Of a stretch of 64,000 nt of DNA, positions 25,415 through 38,800 are shown in pieces. Source of the DNA: Craterostigma plantagineum (lineage: Eukaryota > Streptophyta > Magnoliopsida > Lamiales > Linderniaceae); assembly GCA_027422505.1 (NCBI GenBank), contig JAPQWV010000490.1, positions 405,001 to 469,000 on the forward strand, in the 5' to 3' direction. Below the pieces are notes generated by a model that did not search any database, was not told where the DNA came from, and saw only the letters and a list, made by a program, of their open reading frames with translations. Positions within the stretch are counted from its first letter, which is position 1. Each line of letters opens with the position of its first letter. Position numbers and translations under genes: made by a program.

Positions 25415-28400
25415 AAACCAACCATGCCAGTCTTAGATGTTCTCCCCGACTTCGCAGGTATTTTCTACATGACTATTAGTATTTATTTCCAGAAATTAAG
25501 TACTTTAGACCTTGATTTAGGTATGTTATTATTGAATTCAAGTACTCGACCGTAAACGAAAGTGAGGTAGCTAGAAAACTAATCTTGTGGTGTCGATGAG
25601 GATCAATGTTCTTATTATGTAGAATGCTTGATAAAGCCAACCATTTCAGTCTTACATGTTCTACCCCAATTCGCAAGTATTTTCTACATGAATATGGGTA
25701 TTTATTTTCTGAAATTAAGTACTTTAGACCATGATTGAGGTATTTTATTATTGAATTCAAGTACTCGACCGTAAAGGAAAGTGAGGTGGCTAGAAAACTA
25801 ATCTTGTGGTATTGATGAGGATCAATGTTCTTATTATGTAGAATGCTTGATAAAACCAACCATTTCAGTCTTAGATGTTCTCCCTCAATTTGCAGGTATT
25901 TTCTACATGAATACGAGTATTTATTTTCGGAAATTAGGTACTTTAGACCTTGATTTAGGTATTTTATTATTGAATTCAAGTACTCGACCGTAAATGAAAG
26001 TGAGGTGGCTAGAAAACTAATTTTGTGGTGTTTATGAGGATCGATGTTCTTATTATGTAGAATGCTTGATAAAACCAACGATTTCAGTCTTAGATGTTCC
26101 CCCGCAATTCGCATGTATTTTCTACATGGATATGAGTAGTTATTTCCTGGAGTTAAGTACTTTAGACCTTGATTTAGGTATTTTATTATTGAATTCAAAT
26201 ACTCGACCGTAAAGAAAAGTGGGGTGGCTAGAAAACTAATCTTGTGGTGTTGATGAGGATCAACGTTCTTATTATGTAGAATGCTTGATAAAACCAACCA
26301 TGCCAGTCTTAGATGTTCTCCCCGACTTCGCAGGTATTTTCTACATGACTATGAGTATTTATTTCCAGAAATTAAGTACTTTAGACCTTGATTTAGGTAT
26401 GTTATTATTGAATTCAGGTACTCGACCGTAAACGAAAGTGAGGTAGCTAGAAAACTAATCTTGTGGTGTCGATGAGGATCAATGTTCTTATTATGTAGAA
26501 TGCTTGATAAAGCCAACCATTTCAGTCTTAGATGTTCTACCCCAATTCGCAAGTATTTTCTACATGAATATGGGTATTTATTTTCTGAAATTAAGTACTT
26601 TAGACCATGATTGAGGTATTTTATTATTGAATTCAAGTACTCGACCGTAAAGGAAAGTGAGGTGGCTAGAAAACTAATCTTGTGGTATTGATGAGGATCA
26701 ATGTTCTTATTATGTAGAATGCTTGATAAAACCAACCATTTCAGTCTTAGATGTTCTCCCTCAATTTGCAGGTATTTTCTACATGAATACGAGTATTTAT
26801 TTTCGGAAATTAGGTACTTTAGACCTTGATTTAGGTATTTTATTATTGAATTCAAGTACTCGACCGTAAATGAAAGTGAGGTGGCTAGAAAACTAATTTT
26901 GTGGTGTTTATGAGGATCGATGTTCTTATTATGTAGAATGCTTGATAAAACCAACGATTTCAGTCTTAGATGTTCCCCCGCAATTCGCATGTATTTTCTA
27001 CATGGATATGAGTAGTTATTTCCTGGAGTTAAGTACTTTAGACCTTGATTTAGGTATTTTATTATTGAATTCAAATACTCGACCGTAAAGAAAAGTGGGG
27101 TGGCTAGAAAACTAATCTTGTGGTGTTGATGAGGATCAACGTTCTTATTATGTAGAATGCTTGATAAAACCAACCATGCCAGTCTTAGATGTTCTCCCCG
27201 ACTTCGCAGGTATTTTCTACATGACTATGAGTATTTATTTCCAGAAATTAAGTACTTTAGACCTTGATTTAGGTATTTTATTATTGAATTCAAGTACTCG
27301 ACCGTAAACGAAAGTGAGGTGGCTAGAAAACTAATCTTGTGGTTTCGATGAGGTATCAATGTTCTTAATGCTTGATAAAACCAACCATTTCAGTCATAGA
27401 TGTTCTACCCCAATTCGCAGGTATTTTCTACATGAATATGAGTATTTATTTTCTGAAATTAAGTACTTTAGACCATGATTGAGGTATTTTATTATTGAAT
27501 TCAAGTACTCGACCGTAAACGAAAGTGAGGTGGCTAGAAAACTAATCTTGTGGTATTGATGAGGATCAATGTTTTTATTATGTAGAATGCTTGATAAAAC
27601 CAACCATTTCAGTCTTAGATGTTCTCCCCCAATTCGCATGTATTTTCTACATGGATATGAGTAGTTATTTCCTGGAGTTAAGTACTTTAGACCTTGATTT
27701 AGGTATTTTATTATTGAATTCAAGTACTCGACCGTAAACAAAAGTGAGGTGGCTAGAAAACTAATTTTGTGGTGTTTATGAGGATCGATGTTCTTATTAT
27801 GTAGAATGCTTGATAAAACCAACGATTTCAGTCTTAGATGTTCCCCCGCAATTCGCATGTTTTTTCTACATGGATATGAGTAGTTATTTCCTGGAGTTAA
27901 GTACTTTAGACCTTGATTTAGGTATTTTATTATTGAATTCAAATACTCGACCGTAAAGAAAAGTGGGGTGGCTAGAAAACTAATCTTGTGGTGTTGATGA
28001 GGATCAACGTTCTTATTATGTAGAATGCTTGATAAAACCAACCATGCCAGTCTTAGATGTTCTCCCCGACTTCGCAGGTATTTTCTACATGACTATGAGT
28101 ATTTATTTCCCGAAATTAAGTACTTTAGACCTTGATTTAGGTATGTTATTATTGAATTCAAGTACTCGACCGTAAACGAAAGTGAGGTAGCTAGAAAACT
28201 AATCTTGTGGTGTCGATGAGGATCAACGTTCTTATTCTGAAGAATGCTTGATAAAACCAACCATGTCAGTCTTAGATGTTCTCCCCCACTTCACAGGTAT
28301 TTTCTACATGACTATGAGTATTTATTTCCCGAAATTAAGTACTTTAGATCTTGATTTAGGTATGTTATTATTGAATTCAAGTACTCGACCGTAAAGGAAA

Positions 28401-31400
28401 GTGAGGTGGCTAGAAAACTAATCTTGTGGTATTGATGAGGATCAATGTTCTTATTATGTAGAATGCTTGATAAAACCAACCATTTCAGTCTTAGATATTC
28501 TCCCTCAATTTGCAGGTATTTTCTACATGAATACGAGTATTTATTTTCGGAAATTAGGTACTTTAGACCTTGATTTAGGTATTTTATTATTGAATTCAAG
28601 TACTCGACCGTAAATGAAAGTGAGGTGGCTAGAAAACTAATTTTGTGGTGTTGATGAGGATCAATGTTCTTATTATGTAGAATGCTTGATAAAACCAACC
28701 ATTTCAGTCTTACATGTTCTCCCCCAATTCGCAGGTATTTTCTACATGAATACGAGTATTTATTTTCGGAAATTAGGTACTTTAGACCTTGATTTAGGTA
28801 TTTTATTATTGAATTCAAGTACTCGACCGTAAACGGAAGTGAGGTGGCTATAAAACTAATCTTTTGGTGTTGATGAGGATCGATGTTCTTATTATGTAAA
28901 ATTCTTGATAAAACCGACCATGTCAGTCTTAGATGTTCTCCCCAACTTCGAAGGTATTTTCTACATGACTATGAGTCTTTACTTCCTAAAATTAAGTACT
29001 TTAGACATTGATTTAGGTATTTTATTATTGAATTCAAGTACTCGACCGTAAACAAAAGTGAGGTGGCTAGAAAACTAATTTTGTGGTGTTTATGAGGATC
29101 GATGTTCTTATTATGTAGAATGCTTGATAAAACCAACCATTTCAGTCTTAGATGTTCTCCCCCAATTCGCATGTATTTTCTACATGGATATGAGTAGTTA
29201 TTTCCTGGAGTTAAGTACTTTAGACCTTGTTTTAGGTATTTTATATTGAATTCAAGTACTCGACCGTAAAGGAAAGTGAGGTGGCTAGAAAACTAATCTT
29301 GTGGTGTTGATGAGGATCAACGTTCTTATTATGAAGAATGCTTGGTAAAACCAACCATGTCAGTCTTAGATGTTCTTCCCCAATTCGCATGTATTTTCTA
29401 CATGGATATGAGTAGTTATTTCCTGGAGTTAAGTACTTTAGACCTTGATTAAGGTATTTTATTACTGAATTCAAGTACTCGACCGTAAACGAAAGTGAGG
29501 CGGCTAGAAAACTAATCTTGTGGTTTCGATGAGGTATCAATGTTCTTATTATGTAGAATGCTTGATAAAACCAACCATTTCAGTCTTAGATGTTCTACCC
29601 CAATTCGCAGGTATTCTCTACATGAATATGAGTATTTATTTTCGGAAATTAAGTACTTTAGACCATGATTGAGGTATTTTATTATTGAATTCAAGTACTC
29701 GACCGTAAACGAAAGTGAGGTGGCTAGAAAACTAATCTTGTGGTATTGATGAGGATCAATGTTCTTATTATGTAGAATGCTTGATAAAACCAACCATTTC
29801 AGTCTTAGATGTTCTCCCTCAATTTGCAGGTATTTTCTACATGAATACGAGTATTTATTTTCGGAAATTAGGTACCTTAGACCTTGATTTAGGTATTTTA
29901 TTATTGAATTCAAGTACTCGACCGTAAATGAAAGTGAGGTGGCTAGAAAACTAATATTGTGGTGTTGATGAGGATCAATGTTCTTATTATGTAGAATGCT
30001 TGATAAAACCAACCACTTCAGTCTTACATGTTCTCCCCCAATTCGCAGGTATTTTCTACATGAATACGAGTATTTATTTTCGGAAATTAGGTACTTTAGA
30101 CCTTGATTTAGGTATTTTATTATTGAATGCAATTACTCGACCGTAAACAAAAGTGAGGTGGCTAGAAAACTAATTTTGTGGTGTTTATGAGGATCGATGT
30201 TCTTATTATGTAGAATGCTTGATAAAACCAACGATTTCAGTCTTAGATGTTCCCCCGCAATTCGCATGTATTTTCTACATGGATATGAGTAGTTATTTCC
30301 TGGAGTTAAGTACTTTAGACCTTGATTTAGGTATTTTATTATTGAATTCAAATACTCGACCGTAAAGAAAAGTGGGGTGGCTAGAAAACTAATCTTGTGG
30401 TGTTGATGAGGATCAACGTTCTTATTATGTAGAATGCTTGATAAAACCAACCATGCCAGTCTTAGATGTTCTCCCCGACTTCGCAGGTATTTTCTACATG
30501 ACTATGAGTATTTATTTCCCGAAATTAAGTACTTTAGACCTTGATTTAGGTATGTTATTATTGAATTCAAGTACTCGACCGTAAACGAAAGTGAGGTAGC
30601 TAGAAAACTAATCTTGTGGTGTCGATGAGGATCAACGTTCTTATTATGAAGAATGCTTGATAGAACCAACCATGTCAGTCTTAGATGTTCTCCCCACTTC
30701 GCAGGTATTTTCTACATGACTATGAGTATTTATTTCCCGAAATTAAGTACTTTAGACCTTGATTTAGGTATGTTATTATTGAATTCAGGTACTCGACCGT
30801 AAACGAAAGTGAGGTAGCTAGAAAACTAATCTTGTGGTGTCGATGAGGATCAATGTTCTTATTATGTAGAATGCTTGATAAAGCCAACCATTTCAGTCTT
30901 AGATGTTCTACCCCAATTCGCAAGTATTTTCTACATGAATATGGGTATTTATTTTCTGAAAAAAGTACTTTAGACCATGATTGAGGTATTTTATTATTGA
31001 ATTCAAGTACTCGACCGTAAAGGAAAGTGAGGTGGCTAGAAAACTAATCTTGTGGTATTGATGAGGATCAATGTTCTTATTATGTAGAATGCTTGATAAA
31101 ACCAACCATTTCAGTCTTAGATGTTCTCCCTCAATTTGTAGGTATTTTCTACATGAATACGAGTATTTATTTTCGGAAATTAGGTACTTTAGACCTTGAT
31201 TTAGGTATTTTATTATTGAATTCAAGTACTCGACCGTAAATGAAAGTGAGGTGGCTAGAAAACTAATTTTGTGGTGTTGATGAGGATCAATGTTCTTATT
31301 ATGTAGAATGCTTGATAAAACCAACCATTTCAGTCTTACATGTTCCCCCCAATTCGCAGGTATTTTCTACATGAATACGAGTATTTAGTTTTGGAAATTA

Positions 31401-33075
31401 GGTACTTTAGACCTTGATTTAGGTATTTTATTATTGAATTCAAGTACTCGACCGTAAACGGAAGTGAGGTGGCTAGAAAACTAATCTTTTGGTGTTGATG
31501 AGGATCGATGTTCTTATTATGTAAAATTCTTGATAAAACCGACCATGTCAGTCTTAGATGTTCTCCCCAACTTCGAAGGTATTTTCTACATGACTATGAG
31601 TCTTTACTTCCTAAAATTAAGTACTTTAGACTTTGATTTAGGTATTTTATTATTGAATTCAATTACTCGACCGTAAACAAAAGTGAGGTGGCTAGAAAAC
31701 TAATTTTGTGGTGTTTATGAGGATCGATGTTCTTATTATGTAGAATGCTTGATAAAACCAACCATTTCAGTCTTAGATGTTCTCCCCCAATTCGCATGTA
31801 TTTTCTACATGGATATGAGTAGTTATTTCCTGGAGTTAAGTACTTTAGACCTTGATTTAGGTATTTTATTATTGAATTCAAGTACTCGACCGTAAAGGAA
31901 AGTGAGGTGGCTAGAAAACTAATCTTGTGGTGTTGATGAGGATCAACGTTCTTATTATGAAGAATGCTTGATAAAACCAACCATGTCAGTCTTAGATGTT
32001 CTCCCCCACTTCGCAGGTATTTTCTACATGACTATGAGTATTTATTTCCAGAAATTAAGTACTTTAGACCTTGATTTAGGTATTTTATTATTGAATTCAA
32101 GTACTCGACCGTAACGAAAGTGAGGTGGCTAGAAAACTAATCTTGTGGTTTCGATGAGGTATCAATGTTCTTATTATGTAGAATGCTTGATAAAACCAAC
32201 CATTTCAGTCTTACATGTTCTACCCCAATTCGCATGTATTTTCTACATGAATATGAGTATTTATTTTCTGAAATTAAATACTTTAGACCATGATTGAGGT
32301 ATTTTATTATTGAATTCAAGTACTCGACCGTAAACGAAAGTGAGGTGGCTAGAAAACTAATCTTGTGGTATTGATGAGGATCAATGTTCTTATTATGTAG
32401 AATGCTTGATAAAACCAACCATTTCAGTCTTAGATGTTCTCCCTCAATTTGCAGGTATTTTCTACATGAATACGAGTATTTATTTTCGGAAATTAGGTAC
32501 CTTAGACCTTGATTTAGGTATTTTATTATTGAATTCAAGTACTCGACCGTAAATGAAAGTGAGGTGGCTAGAAAACTAATTTTGTGGTGTTGATGAGGAT
32601 CAATGTTCTTATTATGTAGAATGCTTGATCAACCACTTCAGTCTTACATGTTCTCCCCCAATTCGCATGTATTTTCTACATGAATACGAGTATTTATTTT
32701 CGGAAATTAGGTACTTTAGACCTTGATTTAGGTATTTTATTATTGAATGCAATTACTCGACCGTAAACAAAAGTGAGGTGGCTAGAAAACTAATTTTGTG
32801 GTGTTTATGAGGATCGATGTTCTTATTATGTAGAATGCTTGATAAAACCAACGATTTCAGTCTTAGATGTTCCCCCGCAATTCGCATGTATTTTCTACAT
32901 GGATATGAGTAGTTATTTCCTGGAGTTAAGTACTTTAGACCTTGATTTAGGTATTTTATTATTGAATTCAAATACTCGACCGTAAAGAAAAGTGGGGTGG
33001 CTAGAAAACTAATCTTGTGGTGTTGATGAGGATCAACGTTCTTATTATGTAGAATGCTTGATAAAACCAACCATG
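25415..33075 (-). repeat. 219-bp satellite array, block 2 (about 35 monomers)
   Basis: This continues block 1 in the same orientation and register after element B. It begins with the second AAACC target copy. The first part repeats the 876-bp 4-monomer unit seen before B (anchors 25471, 26347 and 27223). The last part (from about 30720) is an 11-monomer unit that matches 48164-50520 at a constant offset of about 17444, including private changes such as GCTTGATCAACCACTTCAG at 32622 and 50067. It ends at the CCATG target site of element D. Confidence 0.97.
33071..33075. repeat. Target-site duplication CCATG, left of element D
   Basis: CCATG is repeated at 43089-43093. The single-copy empty site CCATGCCAGTC survives in the sister repeat at 50516-50526. 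Confidence 0.95.
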
Positions 33076-33428
33076 TGTAATACCCGTAAATTAATACGGG
33101 ATTATTTTTGTAATGTTCGGGATTAATGAAGATGATTTTCGAACGAAACCGAATTTTCGGGAGTAAGCCGAAAATATTAGTTGGGCCGAAATTGTTTACG
33201 AAGTACAAGTAATAAAATAGGTCAAATAATAGTAGAGCCCAAATTTAATTAAATAAAGCCCAACTTGAAGTAATTAATTTAGGGAAACAAAGATGGCCCA
33301 AAGAAATAAATAGAAAGACCCAAAAGATGATTGGCTTGGCCCAATTGAGTTAAAATAACAAGATAAAGACAAGTTTCCTCAATTTGAGGAAAACCCACGC
33401 CTTGTACCATATAACCTTCATTAGATAT

Positions 33429-33438
33429 TTATAAAAAT
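33429..33438 (+). promoter_or_regulatory. Possible TATA box in the LTR of D
   Basis: TTATAAAAAT lies about 355 bp into the LTR. The 3' LTR has TTTATAAAAAT at about 40776. In element B the matching place reads TATTTATCC, so this is a weak assignment. Confidence 0.25.
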
Positions 33439-34044
33439 CATCATTGTGGTCAAAGATGATTACGTGAGATAGATGCAAAGAAAAAAAAAACAAAACCCTT
33501 AGTTGTGACTTGATAAAACCAACGAAACCAAAGAAATAGAAAAACCCCATTTGCAAGCTTCAACTTCGACGTGGGATCAAAAAGAAGAAAAGTGGAGAAA
33601 GCTAAAACCAAAGAAGGTGAGAATGTCATTTATAGCTCAAATATTTATTACCTTACGTGGTCTTAAAGGATTAACCAAGGTTAGAGCAAAAATAGGCTAC
33701 GGACGAAGCAAGGGACGTAAGAATCGACTAGCTCAAATTCGATTTCGGCCTTGGGAGCAATTTAAATTTAGCTTGGAGGAAAGGTAGGTGGTTTATACCC
33801 CTACAAACCCTTTTAAAGTAGATTAAATTCTGAAATTTTTAAGAATTCGATTGGAAGGCTAATCGAATTTCATGTTTTAAGTTTTACATTTTTGATAATT
33901 TTCGTGGTATGCTATGAATGTGTTTTGACGTGATTTCGAACTCAAAATATGAGTTCTTTGGATTGTGTGATTTAATTGATGTGTTATTCGATGAAGAACT
34001 TGTTGAATCACGTCGAAATCTGTAAAGAGGTCGAAGTCTCAAAA

Positions 34045-34590
34045 ATGTCGAGACCATGCTTATTAAATGTCGAAACATATATGTCGAAACCCTTATAAAA
34101 TGTCGGTACATAATATAACAAACCGAGATCTTTCTAATACCGAAAATGTCGAGGCCATTATTTATGAAAAATGTCGAAACCCTTGAAAAATGTCGAGGCC
34201 GTTATTTCTGAAAAATGTCGAAACCTCTTGAAGAATGTCGAGACCTCTAACAAAAATGTCGATATCTTATACTAAATGTCGAAACTTTTATAGAAAGTCG
34301 ATATAATATAAATGTCGAGTCTTATTTAAAAATGTCGAGTTCATCGTAAAATGTCGAAATCATTTAAAAATGTCGAGTTCATTGTAAAATGTCGAAATCA
34401 TGGTAAAATGTCGATATCATAGAAATGTCGAGACATACCAAAAATGTCGAGCGAAGAATGTCGAGACCTCTAATAAAATGTCGATATACCAACCTTAGAA
34501 ATGTCGAGTCCCTTCACTATACATCTCGACTTTTATCAATTATGCAACTCGACATCTTTTATAATTCACCTCGAAATCCATCTATTAGCT
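34045..34590. repeat. AAATGTCGA repeat cluster in the 5' LTR of D
   Basis: About two dozen AAATGTCGA motifs (reverse complement of TCGACATTT) are spaced by about 10-20 bp. Most are followed by GAC, AAC, GTC or TAT. Confidence 0.9.
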
Positions 34591-35741
34591 ATCTCGACAT
34601 TTTTCTACCATACAACTTAAATCGCCCGACTTTTTACCGAAAACCCTAAAACAGTATCCAAATATTTTAAATAAATGGTTTTAAGCTCAAATCAGTTTTA
34701 AATAAAATATTTTCGTACTATAACATATATTTTCGGGTCAACCCATATTTTAAATTATAAAAATATTATTTTTGGAATTTCAAACCATTGGCATAGTACC
34801 GGGTTTTAATAAAGTATAATATTTTACGAGTTATACTAATTACGAGTTTATGAAACGTGTGATGTGTTCATGTGATTGTTTTGTATGTGCATATCACAAC
34901 ATTCACGTGTGAGAGATTGTTGTACCGTATTTGTACGGTGATGCCTTACGGTGTCGGATGAGTGGGGTAGAGTTACCGATGTTGGTAGTCAGGTCTAGAC
35001 TCGATAGGGCACCTGGTGGGAGAGGGGGTTTGCGACACCCATCTACTCGGGATTGAGCCACCCGAGGTGTACACCACCGATATTTTATTGGCTCAGGGAC
35101 GGCAGACAGATGAGAGATTCCTGTCTACCCGGGTAGTGGTAGACTACTCGGGGAGTTACACCAAGGTGTAACACCGTCGGGTTGAGGTTGTGTGCGGAGG
35201 GAGCGACCCGGCGAGGCCGGCGTGGGCTACCGCATGATTATGGCGTACCTTGCCATGCGCGCGTGGGTGCCGAGTCTAGCCTAGGGCCCTGATATGTGAT
35301 GAGACGTGAGATAGGTCGAGCGTGCATATTTCATGTGTGAGGACATGGGATTGGGTTGAGTGCACGCACGCATATGCATTGCATGTTTTTACTGCCACCT
35401 ACTGGGCGTTTTTGCTCAGGGTTTTATTTTATAGGTGAGACTGCGCCCGACACCGATGGGTGTCAGGGTTAGCTGTAGGCGGGCTGGCGGCGGTGACTCC
35501 ACGGGCTTTTGAGGGCGGAGCGGTACATGGGACGCGACCTGTGGAGAGGCGTAGTTTAGTTTAGTCGGGTTAGATTTTGGGGCTTCGGCCCGGTGTGTAA
35601 AAATGACGCTTTTTGTAAAACCCGACCTTTGATATGAAATGTAAATTATTTTATTAAAAGTTTTTAATAAATCGGGTCACCCGCGACTTCTGTTGCGGAA
35701 ATCCGCCAACTTATTTAATTAGGAAGTAGGGTCGCCACAGG

Positions 35742-35753
35742 TGGTATCAGAGC
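35742..35753 (+). other. Primer-binding site of element D
   Basis: TGGTATCAGAGC, two bases after the 5' LTR, matches the initiator Met-tRNA 3' end. A leader of about 140 bp without a reading frame separates it from the gag start at 35895. Confidence 0.93.
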
Positions 35754-35894
35754 GTTAGGTTTTAGGTTCTGAAGACTGTCCATGTACCGCCGCTCAGAAG
35801 CCGGGAGAACCAGCCTCGCCTGTAAGTGTTGTGTGTTAATGTGATTATGTGAGCTGATATGTGGTTGTTTATATGTGCCATCTAGTATTCGAGA

Positions 35895-38800
35895 ATGTCG
35901 AGGGGTAGACCTAGACGAGAGTTTGTAGGAGAAACGAGTCGACGGGACGAACCTGAGTCCCCGACTCCTGAACACGAGACCATTCGACGGCTGACTGAAT
36001 TAATACAGCGTCAGTCAGACCAGATCAATAACTTGATCAATCACCGGAGCTCATCTGAGCACCATTCCTCCCCACAACCCGATCGTGTGGAAATCATCGG
36101 GGAGAGGTTTCGCAAATTGAATCCCCCAAATTTTACAGAGGCCGCCAACCCTGCGGTGGCCGAGGACTGGATCGGCACTATTGAAGACCTGTTTGTTTAT
36201 AGCCGCGTGCCGAACAATGAGAAAGTGCTGTGTGCCGTTTCCCTACTTCGGGGAAGTGCACGATTCTGGTGGAACACGGTGAAGGTGTTGGAAGATCCTG
36301 CAACCATGACTTGGGAGCGTTTCAGAGAATTGTTCTACGAAAAGTACTTCACTACTCATGACCAAGAACAGCGAATGTACGAATTCATGAACCTGAAACA
36401 AGGGCGAATGCCAGTTGCAGAATACATTCGCAAGTTCGAGGAGTTATCCCGCTTTGCTCCTCATCTCGTAGCAACGAACGCTCTCAAAGTTACGAGATTC
36501 CTTCGGGGACTGAAACCCGAATTCTACCGAGACCTCAGCGTGGCAGGTGTGCGTCAGCTGGAATTTCGTCAGGCAACAGAACGGGCCTTAATTGCTGAGC
36601 AGGCAGAAGGAGTAGTAAGAGAGGCTCAGGAAGTAAACCGGAAGAGGGAGGCTCAGCAAGGTGGAAGCAGTCAGAAACGCCCATTCTTCGGCAAGGGCCC
36701 GAAGAATAGAGGAAATCGAGCGGGTCAGCAGATGTGGCGCCCAAACACTTATCAGGGACCGACCAACGTCCCTAATCGACCACCGAACCCGGCGCCCCAA
36801 TGCCAACAATGCGGGCGGAACCACTTTGGCGTCTGCTACGGACCTCGGACGGGACAGAGTCTTCAATGCTTTCGGTGTGGAGAGACCGGACATATAGCAT
36901 GGAACTGCACGAAGGGTCAGCCTCTACCACAGAATCCACCACAGAAATCGACCCGACCTCCACCCGTACCTGCGAGGGTTTTCACAATAACAAACGAGGA
37001 GGCGGAGGCGAATCCAGCCGTAGTGACTGGTACGTTGAATATCTTTCACGTACCATCTTCCATTCTGATTGACTCCGGAGCCACACATTCGTTTGTGTCG
37101 GCCAGTTTTGTGACCCGGGCGGGAATATATCCTACCCATTCTTCGTGCAACTACATAGTTTCCCTACCCCACGGAGATCCAACTAGGACGAACTTAGTAG
37201 TAGAAAACTGTCCCGTGAGAATTGAGGGTCGAGAATTGAATGTAGATTTGATAGTGATCCCGATGAATGATTACGACATCATATTCGGGATGGATTGGCT
37301 CTCGAAGTACGGAGCAATCATAGACTGTGCGAAGAAAGTAGTTAGGTTTGAACCGACCGAGGGAGGCGAGTTTGAATTTTCGGGAAAAATGAACAATAAA
37401 ACAGTCTCTAGGATTTCTGCTCTGAAAGCTCAGCGACTCGTAAATACGGGTTGCGAAGCATTTCTGATCTTTGCGGTGAAAGCCGAAGAATCTCCTCAGC
37501 CAAAGCTAGAGGAAGTTCCTATAGTAAAGGAGTATCCCGATGTGTTTCCCGAGGATCTTCCGGGATTACCGCCGAATCGGGAAATTGAATTCGTAATCGA
37601 TCTTGTGCCCGGAGCTGCCCCCATCTCTAAAGCCCCGTATCGATTAGCACCGAATGAATTGCGGGAATTGAAGGAGCAATTGGAAGAACTGTTGCAGAAG
37701 GGTTTTATTCAGCCCAGTTTCTCGCCCTGGGGAGCCCCGGTACTTTTGTTAAGAAGAAAGACGGGTCGATGAGATTGTGTATAGATTATCGTGAACTCAA
37801 TAAAATCACGATAAAGAACAAATACCCGTTGCCGAGGATAGATGATTTATTCGATCAATTACAAGGGGCAACGGTGTTCTCAAAGATCGACCTGCGTTCC
37901 GGTTACCATCAGTTGAAAATCCGTGAAAAGGATGTTCCGAAAACTGCGTTTAGCACGAGGTACGGCCACTACGAATTCTTGGTCATGCCTTTCGGGCTAA
38001 CGAATGCTCCTGCCGCTTTCATGGATCTAATGAACCGAGTATTTAAGGAGTTCCTAGACCATTTCGTTATCGTATTTATCGACGATATCCTCGTATACTC
38101 GAAGACGAAGGAGGAACACGAGGAACATCTGAGGACGGTCCTTGGAATCCTTCGGGAGAAACAGTTGTTCGCTAAATTTAAGAAATGTGAATTCTGGTTG
38201 GAACAAGTAGCATTTCTGGGGCACATCATTTCGGGGAGCGGAATTGCGGTGGACCCCAGCAAGATTGAGGCGATAGAAAATTGGCCACGACCGACCACTC
38301 CCACGGAGGTTAGAAGTTTTCTCGGGCTTGCTGGATATTATCGAAAGTTCATCAAGGATTTTTCCAGTATAGCCTCGACGCTCACAAACCTGACAAAGAA
38401 GAATGTTCCGTACAAGTGGACTGGAGAATGTGAGCAAAGTTTCCAGGAGTTGAAGAAAAGACTGACGACCGCCCCAGTCCTAGCAATACCTTCGGGTACT
38501 GAAGGATTTTCAGTATATAGCGACGCCTCGAAGAATGGCTTGGGGTGCGTGTTAATGCAGAATGGGAAGGTGATTGCTTATGCCTCCCGACAGTTGAAGT
38601 CGTATGAGAAGAATTACCCCACCCACGATCTTGAACTCGCCGCAGTGGTGTTTGCTCTCAAAATCTGGCGACACTATCTGTACGGAGAAAGGTGCGAGAT
38701 CTTCACAGATCACAAGAGCCTAAAGTACTTCTTCACACAGAAGGAGTTGAATATGAGGCAAAGACGATGGCTCGAACTAGTGAAGGACTACGACTGTGTG

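Larger units (their letters stand above)
33076..35739 (+). mobile_element. 5' LTR of element D (2664 bp)
   Basis: It begins TGTAATACCCG and ends GGGTCGCCACA. It holds a TCGACATTT/AAATGTCGA cluster at 34045-34590 and a sense 78-codon ORF at 33551-33787 that recurs in the 3' LTR and in element C. A possible TATA box is listed separately. Confidence 0.95.
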
